A stretch of DNA of 64,000 bases from JAAXKN01 sp036261625 (lineage in GTDB: Bacteria; Bacteroidota; Ignavibacteria; Ignavibacteriales; SURF-24). Positions 1 to 8,065 of the stretch are shown here, in pieces. Below the pieces are notes generated by a model. It had not been told where the DNA came from and searched no databases. It was given only the letters and a program-made list of their open reading frames with translations. Where the stretch lies: the NCBI GenBank assembly GCA_036261625.1, contig DATAKL010000054.1, forward strand, positions 62,001 to 126,000, read 5' to 3'. The position numbers were made by a program, and so were the translations under genes. Position 1 is the first letter of the stretch, and each line of letters begins with the position of its first letter.

Positions 1-114
1 CTTGAACACCTGATGCCTGAGACAAAAAAAGATGAAATAGTTATCGTAAACATAAGCGGACGGGGCGATAAGGACCTGAACACAATTATAAGTCATATGG
101 AGGATAAATTATAA
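1..114 (+). CDS. trpB: tryptophan synthase beta chain, C-terminal end (partial)
   Basis: Only the last 37 codons are inside the window. The frame reads to a TAA at 112-114 and contains the SGRGDKD signature typical of the extreme C-terminus of TrpB, the PLP-dependent subunit that condenses indole with serine. The stop overlaps the trpA start by one base (TAATG), so the two are translationally coupled, as expected for subunits of one alpha2beta2 complex. The identification rests on this short tail plus the adjacent trpA. Confidence 0.85.
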   Translation, partial: LEHLMPETKKDEIVIVNISGRGDKDLNTIISHMEDKL

Positions 115-908
115 TGCGGCTGAATGAGTATATAGATAATGTGAATAAGAAAAATGAAAAGGCGCTTTCTGTATTTTTAACTGCGGGATTCCCGGATAAG
201 AAAAATTTTACCGATATAGCCTTAAGCGTTCTGGAAGCCGGAGCTGACCTGCTTGAACTTGGAATACCCTTCAGTGATCCTCTTGCCGACGGGCCCGTCA
301 TTCAGCATTCCTCGCAGATTGCTCTTGAAAACAAAATAAATATTAAGTCGGTACTTGAATTTACTTCCGAAATTAAAAGCAGGTCCCAAAAGCCCGTTGT
401 CCTTATGGGTTATGCAAATCCTGTATTAAATTACGGAAGAAAGAATTTCTTTACCGATGCCCTTAATGCAGGGGCGGATGGCATAATTATTCCGGACGTT
501 CCCATTGATGAATATGATGCTTTTTATGAAGAGGGCATTCAGGGTCTTGATACAATAATGCTTACAACGCCCTATTCAACTGAGGAAAGAATAAAGAAGG
601 CTGATGAATTAAGCCGTGGATTTATTTATTGCGTCAGTGTTTACGGAACAACAGGGGAAAGAACAAACTTTTCAAAAGAAACGCTGGAGGCCCTGGGAAA
701 AACGCGCAAAATAGTAAAGAATAATAAGATGCTTATAGGCTTTGGGATCTCAAGTGCTGAAAGCATCAGAAGTATTTCACCATATTCCGACGGGGTGATT
801 GTAGGAAGTGCAATCATTAAAAAACTCTTTGAATTCCTTAAGGGCGGAAATCTGTCCATTGTAACAGATTACGTAAGAAGCCTTAAAGATGCCTGCCTTG
901 GAAATTAA
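114..908 (+). CDS. trpA: tryptophan synthase alpha chain
   Basis: A 264-residue TIM-barrel protein of normal TrpA length. TrpA cleaves indole-3-glycerol phosphate to indole and glyceraldehyde-3-phosphate, and the indole is channelled to TrpB. The signature LELGIPFSDPLADGP is present; Glu48 and Asp59 correspond to the catalytic Glu49/Asp60 of the enterobacterial enzyme. The GFGIS phosphate-binding loop and a GSAI motif follow near residues 210-228. The ATG shares its A with the trpB stop. It appears to be the last gene of a trp operon, because the next gene is over 200 bp away and unrelated. Confidence 0.97.
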   Translation: MRLNEYIDNVNKKNEKALSVFLTAGFPDKKNFTDIALSVLEAGADLLELGIPFSDPLADGPVIQHSSQIALENKINIKSVLEFTSEIKSRSQKPVVLMGYANPVLNYGRKNFFTDALNAGADGIIIPDVPIDEYDAFYEEGIQGLDTIMLTTPYSTEERIKKADELSRGFIYCVSVYGTTGERTNFSKETLEALGKTRKIVKNNKMLIGFGISSAESIRSISPYSDGVIVGSAIIKKLFEFLKGGNLSIVTDYVRSLKDACLGN

Positions 909-917
909 CCTTTTACG

Positions 918-945
918 GTGCCGGTTTCTGAATTAGAACCGGTAC
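918..945 (+). terminator. weak hairpin after trpA
   Basis: A nine-pair stem (918-926 with 937-945, one G-U pair) with a 10-nt loop starts 10 nt after the trpA stop. There is no T-run after it, so it may be a Rho-independent terminator remnant or simply an mRNA 3'-end stabiliser. Confidence 0.35.
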
Positions 946-1122
946 ATCCTCCGCACAGGCTGCATTTCTTGTACACCTTATTAATGGACTTACAGCTATC
1001 AGGAAATATTTTACATTATTAGTTGTGCCGGTCCTACTGAAAAATTAAATGAATGCTCGATAAATATTTTTCACAAGTGAAGAAATGAATAAGTATGAAA
1101 TAAATTAAACAAGGAGGAAAAA

Positions 1123-2679
1123 ATGAAACTCTGTACTTACAGAAATGCCGTAGCTTTTCTTCTTCTGCTGCTTCTGTCAACAGGTGCCCATGCGCAGAAG
1201 ATGATGTGGCGTATCGATCCCGACTCACTGCAGACTGTTACTGTGTCGGGTAAAATTATTGTGGACAGTACCGCTTCAAATGTAAGCAGGTATTACCTGG
1301 ATATAGATGGAAATGGCACCCGCGATTATATACTCAGCTTCGGTCCCGCCTGGTATAAGCCCGACAGCAGTACTGCGCTGAGACCGGCAAACGGTCAGCA
1401 GGTTACTATTAAAGGCGGTCAGACAAGTACTGCCGTTCTGGACAGCCTTAAGATGATTATAGTTTATGAAATCAACGGGGCTTTCTGGCGTGATCCGTTT
1501 GACTCGGATTGGAATAACCTTGGACGCTATTCTCATATGGGCGACCATATGATGGACAGCTGTCTTGGAAATGCTTACGGATTTATGCACGACAGCATTA
1601 AGTCCGTTACGCTGAAAGGAAGAATTCTTGTTGATACAACCTTTATCTATGAGATGACCTATCTTGATACTTCGAAAGTTGATACTTCAAAGACCAGAAA
1701 ACCCGATTTCTTCCTGAACCTGGGACCGTACTGGTATCAGCCTGCCGATTCAACTGTGAAGAGACCGGGAAACGGAGACTCTGTGACCATAACAGGCGGC
1801 TTCCTTGCCAGGACGCCTATGAAGGTGGTAATCGTCTACACAATAAATGGAAAACTCTGGCGCGACAGCACTACTGTAGGTAAAACGTTGGGGGGAGGCT
1901 GGGTGAATAAGGGTACGAAAAAGGAAACCAAATTCCATTCGGCTTTTGATTCAACAACCTGGATTTCAATCAGCCCCAACTGGCATTCTCAAATGGGAGG
2001 TGGAATGATGATGCCCGACAGCATTTACGGGCAGATACTTGAAGTCCTTCCGGGCAGCATTCCCAACAGAGGCAATGAGAAAGTTCTTGCAGGCTATGAG
2101 ATCGGAATCTTTACGAATAATGGAATGAACATGATGAGGCAGAATGCTTCGTGCGGAGGCCATATAAGATTCAACAGCCCCGCAATAATGCAGCTGCATT
2201 TTACCGGAAATCAGCTTGAAAGAGGCAGGTTCAATAAGAAAACCATCAAAGTCAAGTACTGGAATGACTCGACAAAAAGCTGGGTGACAGTAGATAATGC
2301 AAAAATCAATACTGCAAAAAATACCGTTACATTCTCTCAGAATATTGTAAGCAGCTATGTGATTCTGAGCGCCGAGACTGCCACAGGGGTAGAACTCATT
2401 AAAAACTTTACTCCTGAGAGTTATACTCTTACACAGAACTACCCGAACCCGTTTAACCCTTCAACCTTTATTACATACGAAATACCGAAGGCAGGAATAG
2501 TGACACTTAAGATCTACGATATTCTCGGAAGACAGGTTGCACAGCTTGTAAATGAAAACCAGATGCCGGGAAAATATTCCGTCAGCTTTAACGCACAGGA
2601 CTTGCCGAGCGGAATCTACATCTATCAGCTAAGGGCAAATGACTTCCAGATGAGCAAAAAAATGACATTGCTTAAATAA
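1123..2679 (+). CDS. secreted two-repeat protein with type IX-like C-terminal sorting domain
   Basis: 518 residues; a Lys/Arg-leading hydrophobic signal peptide ends near AHAQ (residue 25). Two homologous modules follow, about residues 38-130 and 161-265. Each begins V-T-V/L-x-G-K/R-I-x-V-D and contains LxFGP/LxLGP-x-WYxP, a GNGxxVTIxGG turn and a VYxINGxxWRD motif. A linker of ~160 residues leads to the sorting domain (about 428-518) with YPNPFNPST, YDxLGR, PSGIYIYQL and a terminal MTLLK. Proteins with this tail are exported through the type IX system and anchored or released. AAGGAGG lies just upstream of the ATG. I do not recognise the repeat module; metal or ligand binding is only a guess. 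It appears monocistronic. Confidence 0.85.
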   Translation: MKLCTYRNAVAFLLLLLLSTGAHAQKMMWRIDPDSLQTVTVSGKIIVDSTASNVSRYYLDIDGNGTRDYILSFGPAWYKPDSSTALRPANGQQVTIKGGQTSTAVLDSLKMIIVYEINGAFWRDPFDSDWNNLGRYSHMGDHMMDSCLGNAYGFMHDSIKSVTLKGRILVDTTFIYEMTYLDTSKVDTSKTRKPDFFLNLGPYWYQPADSTVKRPGNGDSVTITGGFLARTPMKVVIVYTINGKLWRDSTTVGKTLGGGWVNKGTKKETKFHSAFDSTTWISISPNWHSQMGGGMMMPDSIYGQILEVLPGSIPNRGNEKVLAGYEIGIFTNNGMNMMRQNASCGGHIRFNSPAIMQLHFTGNQLERGRFNKKTIKVKYWNDSTKSWVTVDNAKINTAKNTVTFSQNIVSSYVILSAETATGVELIKNFTPESYTLTQNYPNPFNPSTFITYEIPKAGIVTLKIYDILGRQVAQLVNENQMPGKYSVSFNAQDLPSGIYIYQLRANDFQMSKKMTLLK

Positions 2680-2710
2680 CAACTCACTATAGTATTCTTC
2701 AATTTTATAC

Positions 2711-2748
2711 AAAGCTCCGCAAATAAAACCTGCGGGGCTTTGTTTTTA
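2711..2748 (+). terminator. intrinsic terminator
   Basis: An 11-bp stem (2711-2721 with 2731-2741, one G-U pair) around a 9-nt loop, followed by GTTTTT. It closes the secreted-protein transcription unit, 31 nt after its stop. Confidence 0.8.
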
Positions 2749-3053
2749 ATGCGGGACAGAAATTTTCACGGAGAAAAAAGAGTTGGAGGGTTATGGCCCG
2801 CATTGCAGAAGCTTGCAGGGACTGCATTCAGAATAGAAAGCTCTTCAAAAGGAGATCTAAAACGTCTGTTTTATTCTTTGTGCTTCTGAAGTTCTTCCAT
2901 ATTATCCATCCTGTATTGCTTTAACTGATATAAGGTAATTACAGGGTGCAGAACAAGCAGGAATTAAAATGAGATGTGAATATTTTCAGAATTTCAGGGA
3001 AATTTATTAAGTTTGGCGTGAGAAATTCCAAAAATAAAAATGGAGAGTTAAAA
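2749..3053. other. 305-bp noncoding stretch
   Basis: No ORF in this stretch has coding character. It contains the upstream GTG at 2976 that would lengthen the next gene by 26 codons, and a 13-codon ATG frame at 2969. Neither is supported by family alignment. The promoter of the flavin-protein gene probably lies here, but I see no convincing consensus. Confidence 0.4.
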
Positions 3054-3536
3054 GTGAGAGGGGTAATCCGCAAAACAGAATATGCTGCAGCTGAAAACGA
3101 TGCAAAGGAAATTATCCGGAGGGGAGAATATGGAGTATTATCCACAATGTCAGCGGATGGATATCCTTACGGCGTTCCGTTGAGTTACTGGTACAAAGAT
3201 GACGTAATTTATTTCCACTGTGCCAAGGAAGGGCACAAGCTGGATAATATAAAGGCAGATAACAGGGTCTCTTTTTGTGTTGTTGGCAAAAATGAGAATA
3301 TCATTGGGGATTTTACTGCAAACTATGAGAGTACGGTAATTTTTGGTAAAGCATATGAAGTAACTGGCAGCGAAAAAGAAGAGGCAATGCTTGAAATGGT
3401 AAAAAGGTTTTCACCCGATTTTATGGAGCAGGGGAAAGCGGCCATAAAAAGGGCAGACCCGAAGCTGTCGGTTTATAAAATAGTTGCAGAACAAGTTACG
3501 GGAAAAATTAAAAATACTCCGCCAAAAGCAAAATAA
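3054..3536 (+). CDS. pyridoxamine 5'-phosphate oxidase-fold flavoprotein, NimA-like
   Basis: About 160 residues with the split-barrel flavin-binding pattern of the Nim/PNPOx-related family: GVLSTxxxDGYPYGVPLSY, then a FHxAKEGHKLDNI stretch and DNRVSF. Some members reduce 5-nitroimidazoles; others are general flavin or haem-binding proteins, so the substrate is unknown. The frame stays open to a GTG at 2976, but GTG 3054 is preferred. It has GGAGAG six bases upstream, and the family normally begins shortly before the RKxxY segment. A terminator follows directly. The gene is convergent with the exporter pair. Confidence 0.85.
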   Translation: MRGVIRKTEYAAAENDAKEIIRRGEYGVLSTMSADGYPYGVPLSYWYKDDVIYFHCAKEGHKLDNIKADNRVSFCVVGKNENIIGDFTANYESTVIFGKAYEVTGSEKEEAMLEMVKRFSPDFMEQGKAAIKRADPKLSVYKIVAEQVTGKIKNTPPKAK

Positions 3537-3538
3537 AA

Positions 3539-3567
3539 AAAGCCCGGCTGCAAGGCCGGGCTTTTCC
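3539..3567. terminator. bidirectional terminator
   Basis: A perfect 10-bp GC-rich stem (3539-3548 with 3555-3564) with six-base loop is flanked by A-rich DNA on the left and TTTT on the right. It can therefore terminate both the + strand flavoprotein gene and the convergent - strand DUF1634 gene. Confidence 0.85.
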
Positions 3568-3631
3568 CTATGTTGAGGAATAACTTCCAGAGGTGAAACT
3601 CTACAAGTAAACTCCACAGCCATTGTCTGTA

Positions 3632-4021
3632 TCAAGTCAGCAGGCTGAATAATAAAATGCAGAGAACAATAACGGAAACAGCGGTATACATATAATCCTT
3701 TTCAATTGTAAAACCGATAATTGCAAAGATAACTCTTGCAACAGGAGTGGCAATTAAGACCAGAAGTCCAAGCTGCATTATGCCGCGGCTGTGAAGTGAG
3801 AAAGCCTGGCCGATTATTCCTCCTATGCTTTTAAGCGCTGCAGGTTCTCCCCTGAAAACAGAGTACTCGGGTAACGTGAGTCCATATTTTATGAGGTAGA
3901 GAACAGCTCCGATGAGGACAATTGTAGCTGCTGCAACAACACCCGTTCGCAGGAGGGTGCCCATGATGTTTTCAATGTCCCTGTCTTTTTGGACACTGAT
4001 TGTATTTTTTTCTTCTGTCAT
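3632..4021 (-). CDS. DUF1634 family membrane protein
   Basis: 129 residues with three predicted membrane helices (about 30-50, 75-97 and 103-127) and the conserved pattern of a cytoplasmic N-terminus, then GxxxL and PVARV. DUF1634 proteins are typically encoded beside TauE/SafE permeases, and that is the case here: the start codon overlaps the stop of the permease gene by four bases (ATGA). The protein is probably an accessory subunit of the exporter; no biochemical role is established. Confidence 0.85.
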   Translation of the reverse strand: MTEEKNTISVQKDRDIENIMGTLLRTGVVAAATIVLIGAVLYLIKYGLTLPEYSVFRGEPAALKSIGGIIGQAFSLHSRGIMQLGLLVLIATPVARVIFAIIGFTIEKDYMYTAVSVIVLCILLFSLLT

Positions 4022-4854
4022 ATTTTCCCCGCAATTCCGTTAAATATCATTTCCACGGCAAGCACAAAGACAACAATGCTGAAAAGTATTCTCAGCCATT
4101 TCGTTCTTACCCTTACAAGAATTCTTGCTCCCAGTACTGAACCCAGCAGTACTCCGAGCATAACAGGCATTGCAAGACCAGGGTCTATATAGCCGCGTGT
4201 AAGATAGACTCCCGCGCTTGCTGCAGCAGTAACACCGATCATAAAATTGCTTGTAGTAGTGGAAACCTTAAACGGGATTTTCATTATCTTATCCATTGCA
4301 ATTACCTTAGCTGCACCTGAGCCTATTCCAAGGAGCCCTGAAAGCGAGCCGGCAACAAACATCATCCCGAATCCTCCGGGTACATGATAAACGTTGTAAT
4401 GAACTTCTTCACCTTTTACCGGATAGCTTCCGTTTAGTCTTAATTTTGTTGCCAGCCTGTCCGGGGGATCTTCAGCAGTCTTGAGCTTGTACTTGCTAAC
4501 AGATGTAATGGCCGAATAAATCAGTACAATTCCGAAAATTACTGCAATAACACCGGTTGAAACGCTTGTGGCAATGAATGCCCCGAAAATTGCCCCAATG
4601 GTTGTAGCAATTTCGAGGAACATACCGATTCTGATATTTGAAAAACCCTCCTTTACATATGCGGCGGCAGCGCCAGAGGAAGTTGCAATTACGGAGACCA
4701 GTGAAGCCCCGATTGCATATCGTATGTCAACCCCGAATAGAAGCGAAAGCATAGGGACTATAACAACGCCGCCTCCAAGACCCGTCAGTGCGCCCAGCAT
4801 TCCGGCCAGAAAAGAGCCGCCTGAGATAATAATTGTCCATTCCAGAATATTCAT
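4018..4854 (-). CDS. TauE/SafE family anion permease
   Basis: 278 residues with an N-terminal GxLAGMLGALTGLGGGVVIVP motif, a second half beginning GxLSGLLGIGSGAAKV, and about eight hydrophobic helices. This internal two-fold symmetry is typical of the TauE/SafE family, which exports sulfite, sulfoacetate or related organosulfur anions. A hydrophilic cytoplasmic loop (about 130-165) separates the halves. It is first in a two-gene operon with the DUF1634 gene and diverges from the serine hydrolase. The substrate cannot be assigned from the sequence. Confidence 0.9.
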   Translation of the reverse strand: MNILEWTIIISGGSFLAGMLGALTGLGGGVVIVPMLSLLFGVDIRYAIGASLVSVIATSSGAAAAYVKEGFSNIRIGMFLEIATTIGAIFGAFIATSVSTGVIAVIFGIVLIYSAITSVSKYKLKTAEDPPDRLATKLRLNGSYPVKGEEVHYNVYHVPGGFGMMFVAGSLSGLLGIGSGAAKVIAMDKIMKIPFKVSTTTSNFMIGVTAAASAGVYLTRGYIDPGLAMPVMLGVLLGSVLGARILVRVRTKWLRILFSIVVFVLAVEMIFNGIAGKI

Positions 4855-4897
4855 CAGAAAACCGTCATTTTATGAAATTTTGATTGTATTGCATTAA

Positions 4898-4918
4898 ATC
4901 ATATTTATTTAATATGAT
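4898..4918. promoter_or_regulatory. AT-rich palindrome between divergent genes
   Basis: A perfect 8-bp inverted repeat, ATCATATT and AATATGAT, around five bases. It lies 44-64 bp upstream of the permease start and ~125 bp upstream of the hydrolase start. The geometry fits an operator for a dimeric regulator, but no regulator gene is adjacent. Confidence 0.35.
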
Positions 4919-5043
4919 ATCAAGTCCTAAGGAAAGATTCAAATTTACGATATTTCCGGAATAGTTTCGCATTTTTAAGTTAGTGCTTAACAAAAAAATT
5001 GTTAGATTTAGCTAATATCAAAAAATAATCTTTCAGGAAAAAA

Positions 5044-6564
5044 ATGAGAAACAAACTGCTGCTGTTATGGATTCTTGTGCTTTTTATCAATGTAACTGCT
5101 CAGGAAAAACTTCCCGCCTTTATTTCAGACAGTCTCGATACCTATGTTGAACGGGCTCTTAAAAGCTGGGACATACCCGGGGCTTCCGTTTGCATTGTCA
5201 AGGACGGACATGTGGTTTTTATGAAAGGCTACGGTGTACGTGAATACGGGAAAAGCGATAAAGTAGATGAGAATACGCTTTTCTTAATAGGCTCAAACAC
5301 GAAGGCCTTTACCGGAACTGCTCTTGCCATGCTGGAGGAAGAGGGAAAATGTTCCCTTAACGACAAGGTCCAGAAGTTCATCCCTGACTTTAAGATGAAG
5401 GATCCCTGGGTGGCTGAACACCTTAATCTTGCAGACATAGTATCGCACAGAATCGGAATGGAGACCTTCCAGGGCGACTTTATGTACTGGGATGCCAATC
5501 TTACCACTAATGAGGTCATTGAAAAGTTCGGCATGCTTACCCCCAGGTACGACTTCCGTACACGCTGGGGTTACACCAATGCCGGCTTCGTGATTGCAGG
5601 CCAGGTCATTAAGCAGATAAGCGGAGAGAACTGGGCCGACTTTGTCAGGGATAATATCTTCCGCCCTCTTAAAATGGATAACACGCTTGCTCTTTTAGGC
5701 GAGATTCCGCAGTCAAAAAATATTGCAAAATCGCACACACGGGTTGACGGCAAACTTCAGGTGATTCCATATCCGAGTGTAGATCATCTGGCGCCTGCCG
5801 GAAGCATCTCCTCTTCCGTTTCTGATATGAGCCACTGGATCCTTGCACAGCTCGATAGCGGAAGGTATCAGGGGCAACAGGTAATCCCGTTTGCTGCAAT
5901 CCGCAAAACAAGGCAGCCTCTTTCCATACTCGGGAGAAATTCAAACCCTTTCAACAGAAATCCGTTCGGGCTTTACGGCATGGGATGGAATATTGAGGAC
6001 TACAGGGGGCATGAGATCGTCTCGCATACAGGAGGTGTCGATGGTTTTGTTACGTCTGTAACTCTTCTTCCCGCCGACAGGCTGGGAATTGTGGTCCTTA
6101 CAAATAACGATAACAACGGCTTCTACACCTCGCTTAAGTGGCAAATTATTGATGCCTTCCTGGAGCTCCCATACCGCAACTACGACAAGTTCTACCTGGG
6201 CGTCTACGAGAAAAGACAGCTTAAGGATGACGAGGAGCTTAAGGCCCAAAGAGATACGGTCAGTATGAATCTTAAGCCTGCAGCTGATCTCGATGCCTTT
6301 ACGGGTAAGTATATTAATGATGTTTACGGATACATTAATATAGAGCGGCAGGGGAACACGCTTTTAATGACTTTCCAGCATCACCCGACACTTAAAGGGA
6401 GGCTGGAGAGCCTCGGCGGCAGCCGTTTTCTGTGCACTTACAGCGATCCCGTTTTCGGAATAAAGGTGCTTCCTTTTACAGTTGAAGGATCCAAAGTCAA
6501 ATCGATGACACTGAAGGTTGCCGATTTCGTTGAAATGACAACTTATGACTTCATAAAACAGTAG
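5044..6564 (+). CDS. secreted serine hydrolase, beta-lactamase/penicillin-binding fold
   Basis: 506 residues; signal peptide ending near VTAQ (about residue 20). The class C beta-lactamase-like domain carries SxxK as S84-N-T-K87, YxN as Y177-T-N, and an HTGG box near residue 328 where classical enzymes have KTG. A C-terminal beta-rich extension (about 390-506) resembles DUF3471, common in this subfamily. Members include D-amino peptidases, esterases and lactamases of unknown substrate, so antibiotic resistance should not be inferred. The gene stands alone and ends in a strong hairpin. Confidence 0.9.
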   Translation: MRNKLLLLWILVLFINVTAQEKLPAFISDSLDTYVERALKSWDIPGASVCIVKDGHVVFMKGYGVREYGKSDKVDENTLFLIGSNTKAFTGTALAMLEEEGKCSLNDKVQKFIPDFKMKDPWVAEHLNLADIVSHRIGMETFQGDFMYWDANLTTNEVIEKFGMLTPRYDFRTRWGYTNAGFVIAGQVIKQISGENWADFVRDNIFRPLKMDNTLALLGEIPQSKNIAKSHTRVDGKLQVIPYPSVDHLAPAGSISSSVSDMSHWILAQLDSGRYQGQQVIPFAAIRKTRQPLSILGRNSNPFNRNPFGLYGMGWNIEDYRGHEIVSHTGGVDGFVTSVTLLPADRLGIVVLTNNDNNGFYTSLKWQIIDAFLELPYRNYDKFYLGVYEKRQLKDDEELKAQRDTVSMNLKPAADLDAFTGKYINDVYGYINIERQGNTLLMTFQHHPTLKGRLESLGGSRFLCTYSDPVFGIKVLPFTVEGSKVKSMTLKVADFVEMTTYDFIKQ

Positions 6565-6577
6565 TATTTCTTCCAGG

Positions 6578-6611
6578 CTGCTGCAGAACCGGTTCAATGG
6601 TTCTGCAGCAG
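6578..6611 (+). terminator. 13-bp hairpin after serine hydrolase
   Basis: Perfect 13-bp stem (6578-6590 with 6599-6611) and eight-base loop, 13 nt after the stop codon. The downstream tract is TAAATTTCT rather than a clean U-run, so termination efficiency is uncertain, but position and stability fit. Confidence 0.7.
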
Positions 6612-6939
6612 TAAATTTCTCTGCTGTAAAACCTCAGCTTACTTCCTTACAGGCGCAATAATTATTGACCGCCGGATGCATTGAAAAAGATGTATATCTC
6701 TGCCTATTTCCCTTGATAACGGCTGTATTATGTGGGAGGCTCCGGATGCAATTAAAAGATGGCTTAATTCGGATGAATTTAACTGAACCAAGAAATTCAG
6801 GCATCCGCGGATTGCCGCCAGGATTCAACCTCGAGATGAGTCTAAGAAGAATACTTGAAAAAAATCCTGTTAAGATGACCTCAGAGCTTGATGAGCAGGG
6901 GGAAATTCATAGCTGCTGATCTGTCAAAAAGATATCTTC
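6612..6939. other. 328-bp stretch without a recognisable gene
   Basis: A TTG-initiated 84-codon frame exists at 6665-6919 but has no ribosome-binding site, odd composition and no recognisable motif, so I do not call it. I see no RNA gene or repeat. Confidence 0.4.
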
Positions 6940-7461
6940 TTAAAGGTATCTTGTTCTGATCACATCGGTATGGTGGCGTTCATGGCCTGCCGTTATATAG
7001 GCAAGGGCCCTTACGGTAACCTCATTTTTGGAAGCCACCCCGCGTCTGAACCATGCATCCGGAGGCAGCGATCTGAAAAGGCTGATCGTAGCACGTCTTA
7101 TGTGCTGGAACTCCTCGACAAGGTCGTTCCAGGGAAATTCATTGCAGTCGCTCTGGCGCACGTATTCATCCTGGTCAAATGACGGCAGTTCATGATGCTC
7201 TCCACGTGCAAAGCAGAGGGCTCTGTATGTAAAGATGCGTTCGGCATCAATGATATGTCTGAGGACCTGTTTAATTGTCCACTTCCCCGGGGCGTAGCTG
7301 GTAACTGCCTGTGCCTCGGAAATGGCCTTGAAGAGCGTAGAGGCAGTCTCAAGCTGTACTTCCAGAATTCGAATCAGATCTCCTTCGGGAACGGCTGAGA
7401 CATACTGTTCATAGTAGGGAGCATATTCCGTTGAATCGGGGCGCATAATAGCTCTTTGCAT
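6940..7461 (-). CDS. DinB/DfsB-fold four-helix metalloprotein
   Basis: About 173 residues with the DinB-like helical bundle pattern. The first histidine lies in WTIKQVLRHIIDAERIF and the last pair in GHERHHTDVIRTRYL; together they form the usual divalent-metal site. Many family members act as bacillithiol- or mycothiol-type S-transferases, others are uncharacterised. The frame can be extended to a TTG at 7488, but the ATG at 7461 has AAAGGA at good spacing and is preferred. It is transcribed away from the tRNA region. Confidence 0.85.
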   Translation of the reverse strand: MQRAIMRPDSTEYAPYYEQYVSAVPEGDLIRILEVQLETASTLFKAISEAQAVTSYAPGKWTIKQVLRHIIDAERIFTYRALCFARGEHHELPSFDQDEYVRQSDCNEFPWNDLVEEFQHIRRATISLFRSLPPDAWFRRGVASKNEVTVRALAYITAGHERHHTDVIRTRYL

Positions 7462-7577
7462 AAGAAAATCCTTTCTTTTATAATTCAATTTAGTAAAAAT
7501 TACGGAATATAGGTATACAGGCGCCAGTCTGTTTTGCTTACAAGGCGGGATGAGCCCGAGGAAATTTGTTTAAAAAC

Positions 7578-7608
7578 AAAAAAGCCGAAAACTTTTGTCT
7601 TCGGCTTT
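7578..7608 (-). terminator. duplicate copy of the tRNA terminator
   Basis: Second copy, offset 105 bp, of the hairpin at 7683-7713. It would act as a back-up terminator for read-through from the tRNA gene. Confidence 0.7.
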
Positions 7609-7614
7609 ATTTAG

Positions 7615-7639
7615 TAGCGGGGCTAGGACTTGAACCTAG
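7615..7639 (-). pseudogene. tRNA-fMet 3'-end fragment
   Basis: Identical to the T-arm and 3' acceptor strand of the complete tRNA at 7720-7744. Upstream in the tRNA direction the match breaks at a palindromic insert and continues only as a degenerate anticodon-arm-like segment, so no functional tRNA can form. It arose by the tandem duplication. Confidence 0.75.
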
Positions 7640-7682
7640 TCCGCCTCAGGCGGGATGAGCCCGAGGAAATTTGTTTAAAAAC

Positions 7683-7713
7683 AAAAAAGCCGAAAACTTT
7701 TGTCTTCGGCTTT
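7683..7713 (-). terminator. intrinsic terminator of tRNA-fMet
   Basis: A 9-bp stem (7686-7694 with 7705-7713) followed on the - strand by a T-run, beginning seven bases after the tRNA 3' end. It has the standard architecture of a single-tRNA transcription unit. Confidence 0.85.
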
Positions 7714-7719
7714 ATTTAG

Positions 7720-7792
<73 letters not shown>

Positions 7793-8065
7793 ATGTAAAA
7801 ATCTATTAAATATGGTGTTTGAACATCATTAAATCTTGTCTTATAAATATACCTAAAAAAAACCTTATAGTCAAATTAAAGAAGACAGTAAATTCTGAAT
7901 CTTGAAACTTCCTGTGAAATTGTTAAAAAAATATTTATCTTTCCTCCATATTCCAGGCAGGAAAGAAGAGTGGAAATTCCGCGAAAAATAAGGCATCTGG
8001 AGCTATTTTATTCCTTTTATATTCCTTTGATTTCACGTAAATTTACAGGAAAATTATAAGAAAAT

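Noticed and set aside
2976..3053. 26-codon upstream extension of the Nim-like gene
   Set aside because: The GTG at 3054 has an SD at good spacing and the family starts there; the extension has no conserved character.
6665..6919. 84-codon + strand frame
   Set aside because: TTG start, no ribosome-binding site, no recognisable motif; likely chance.
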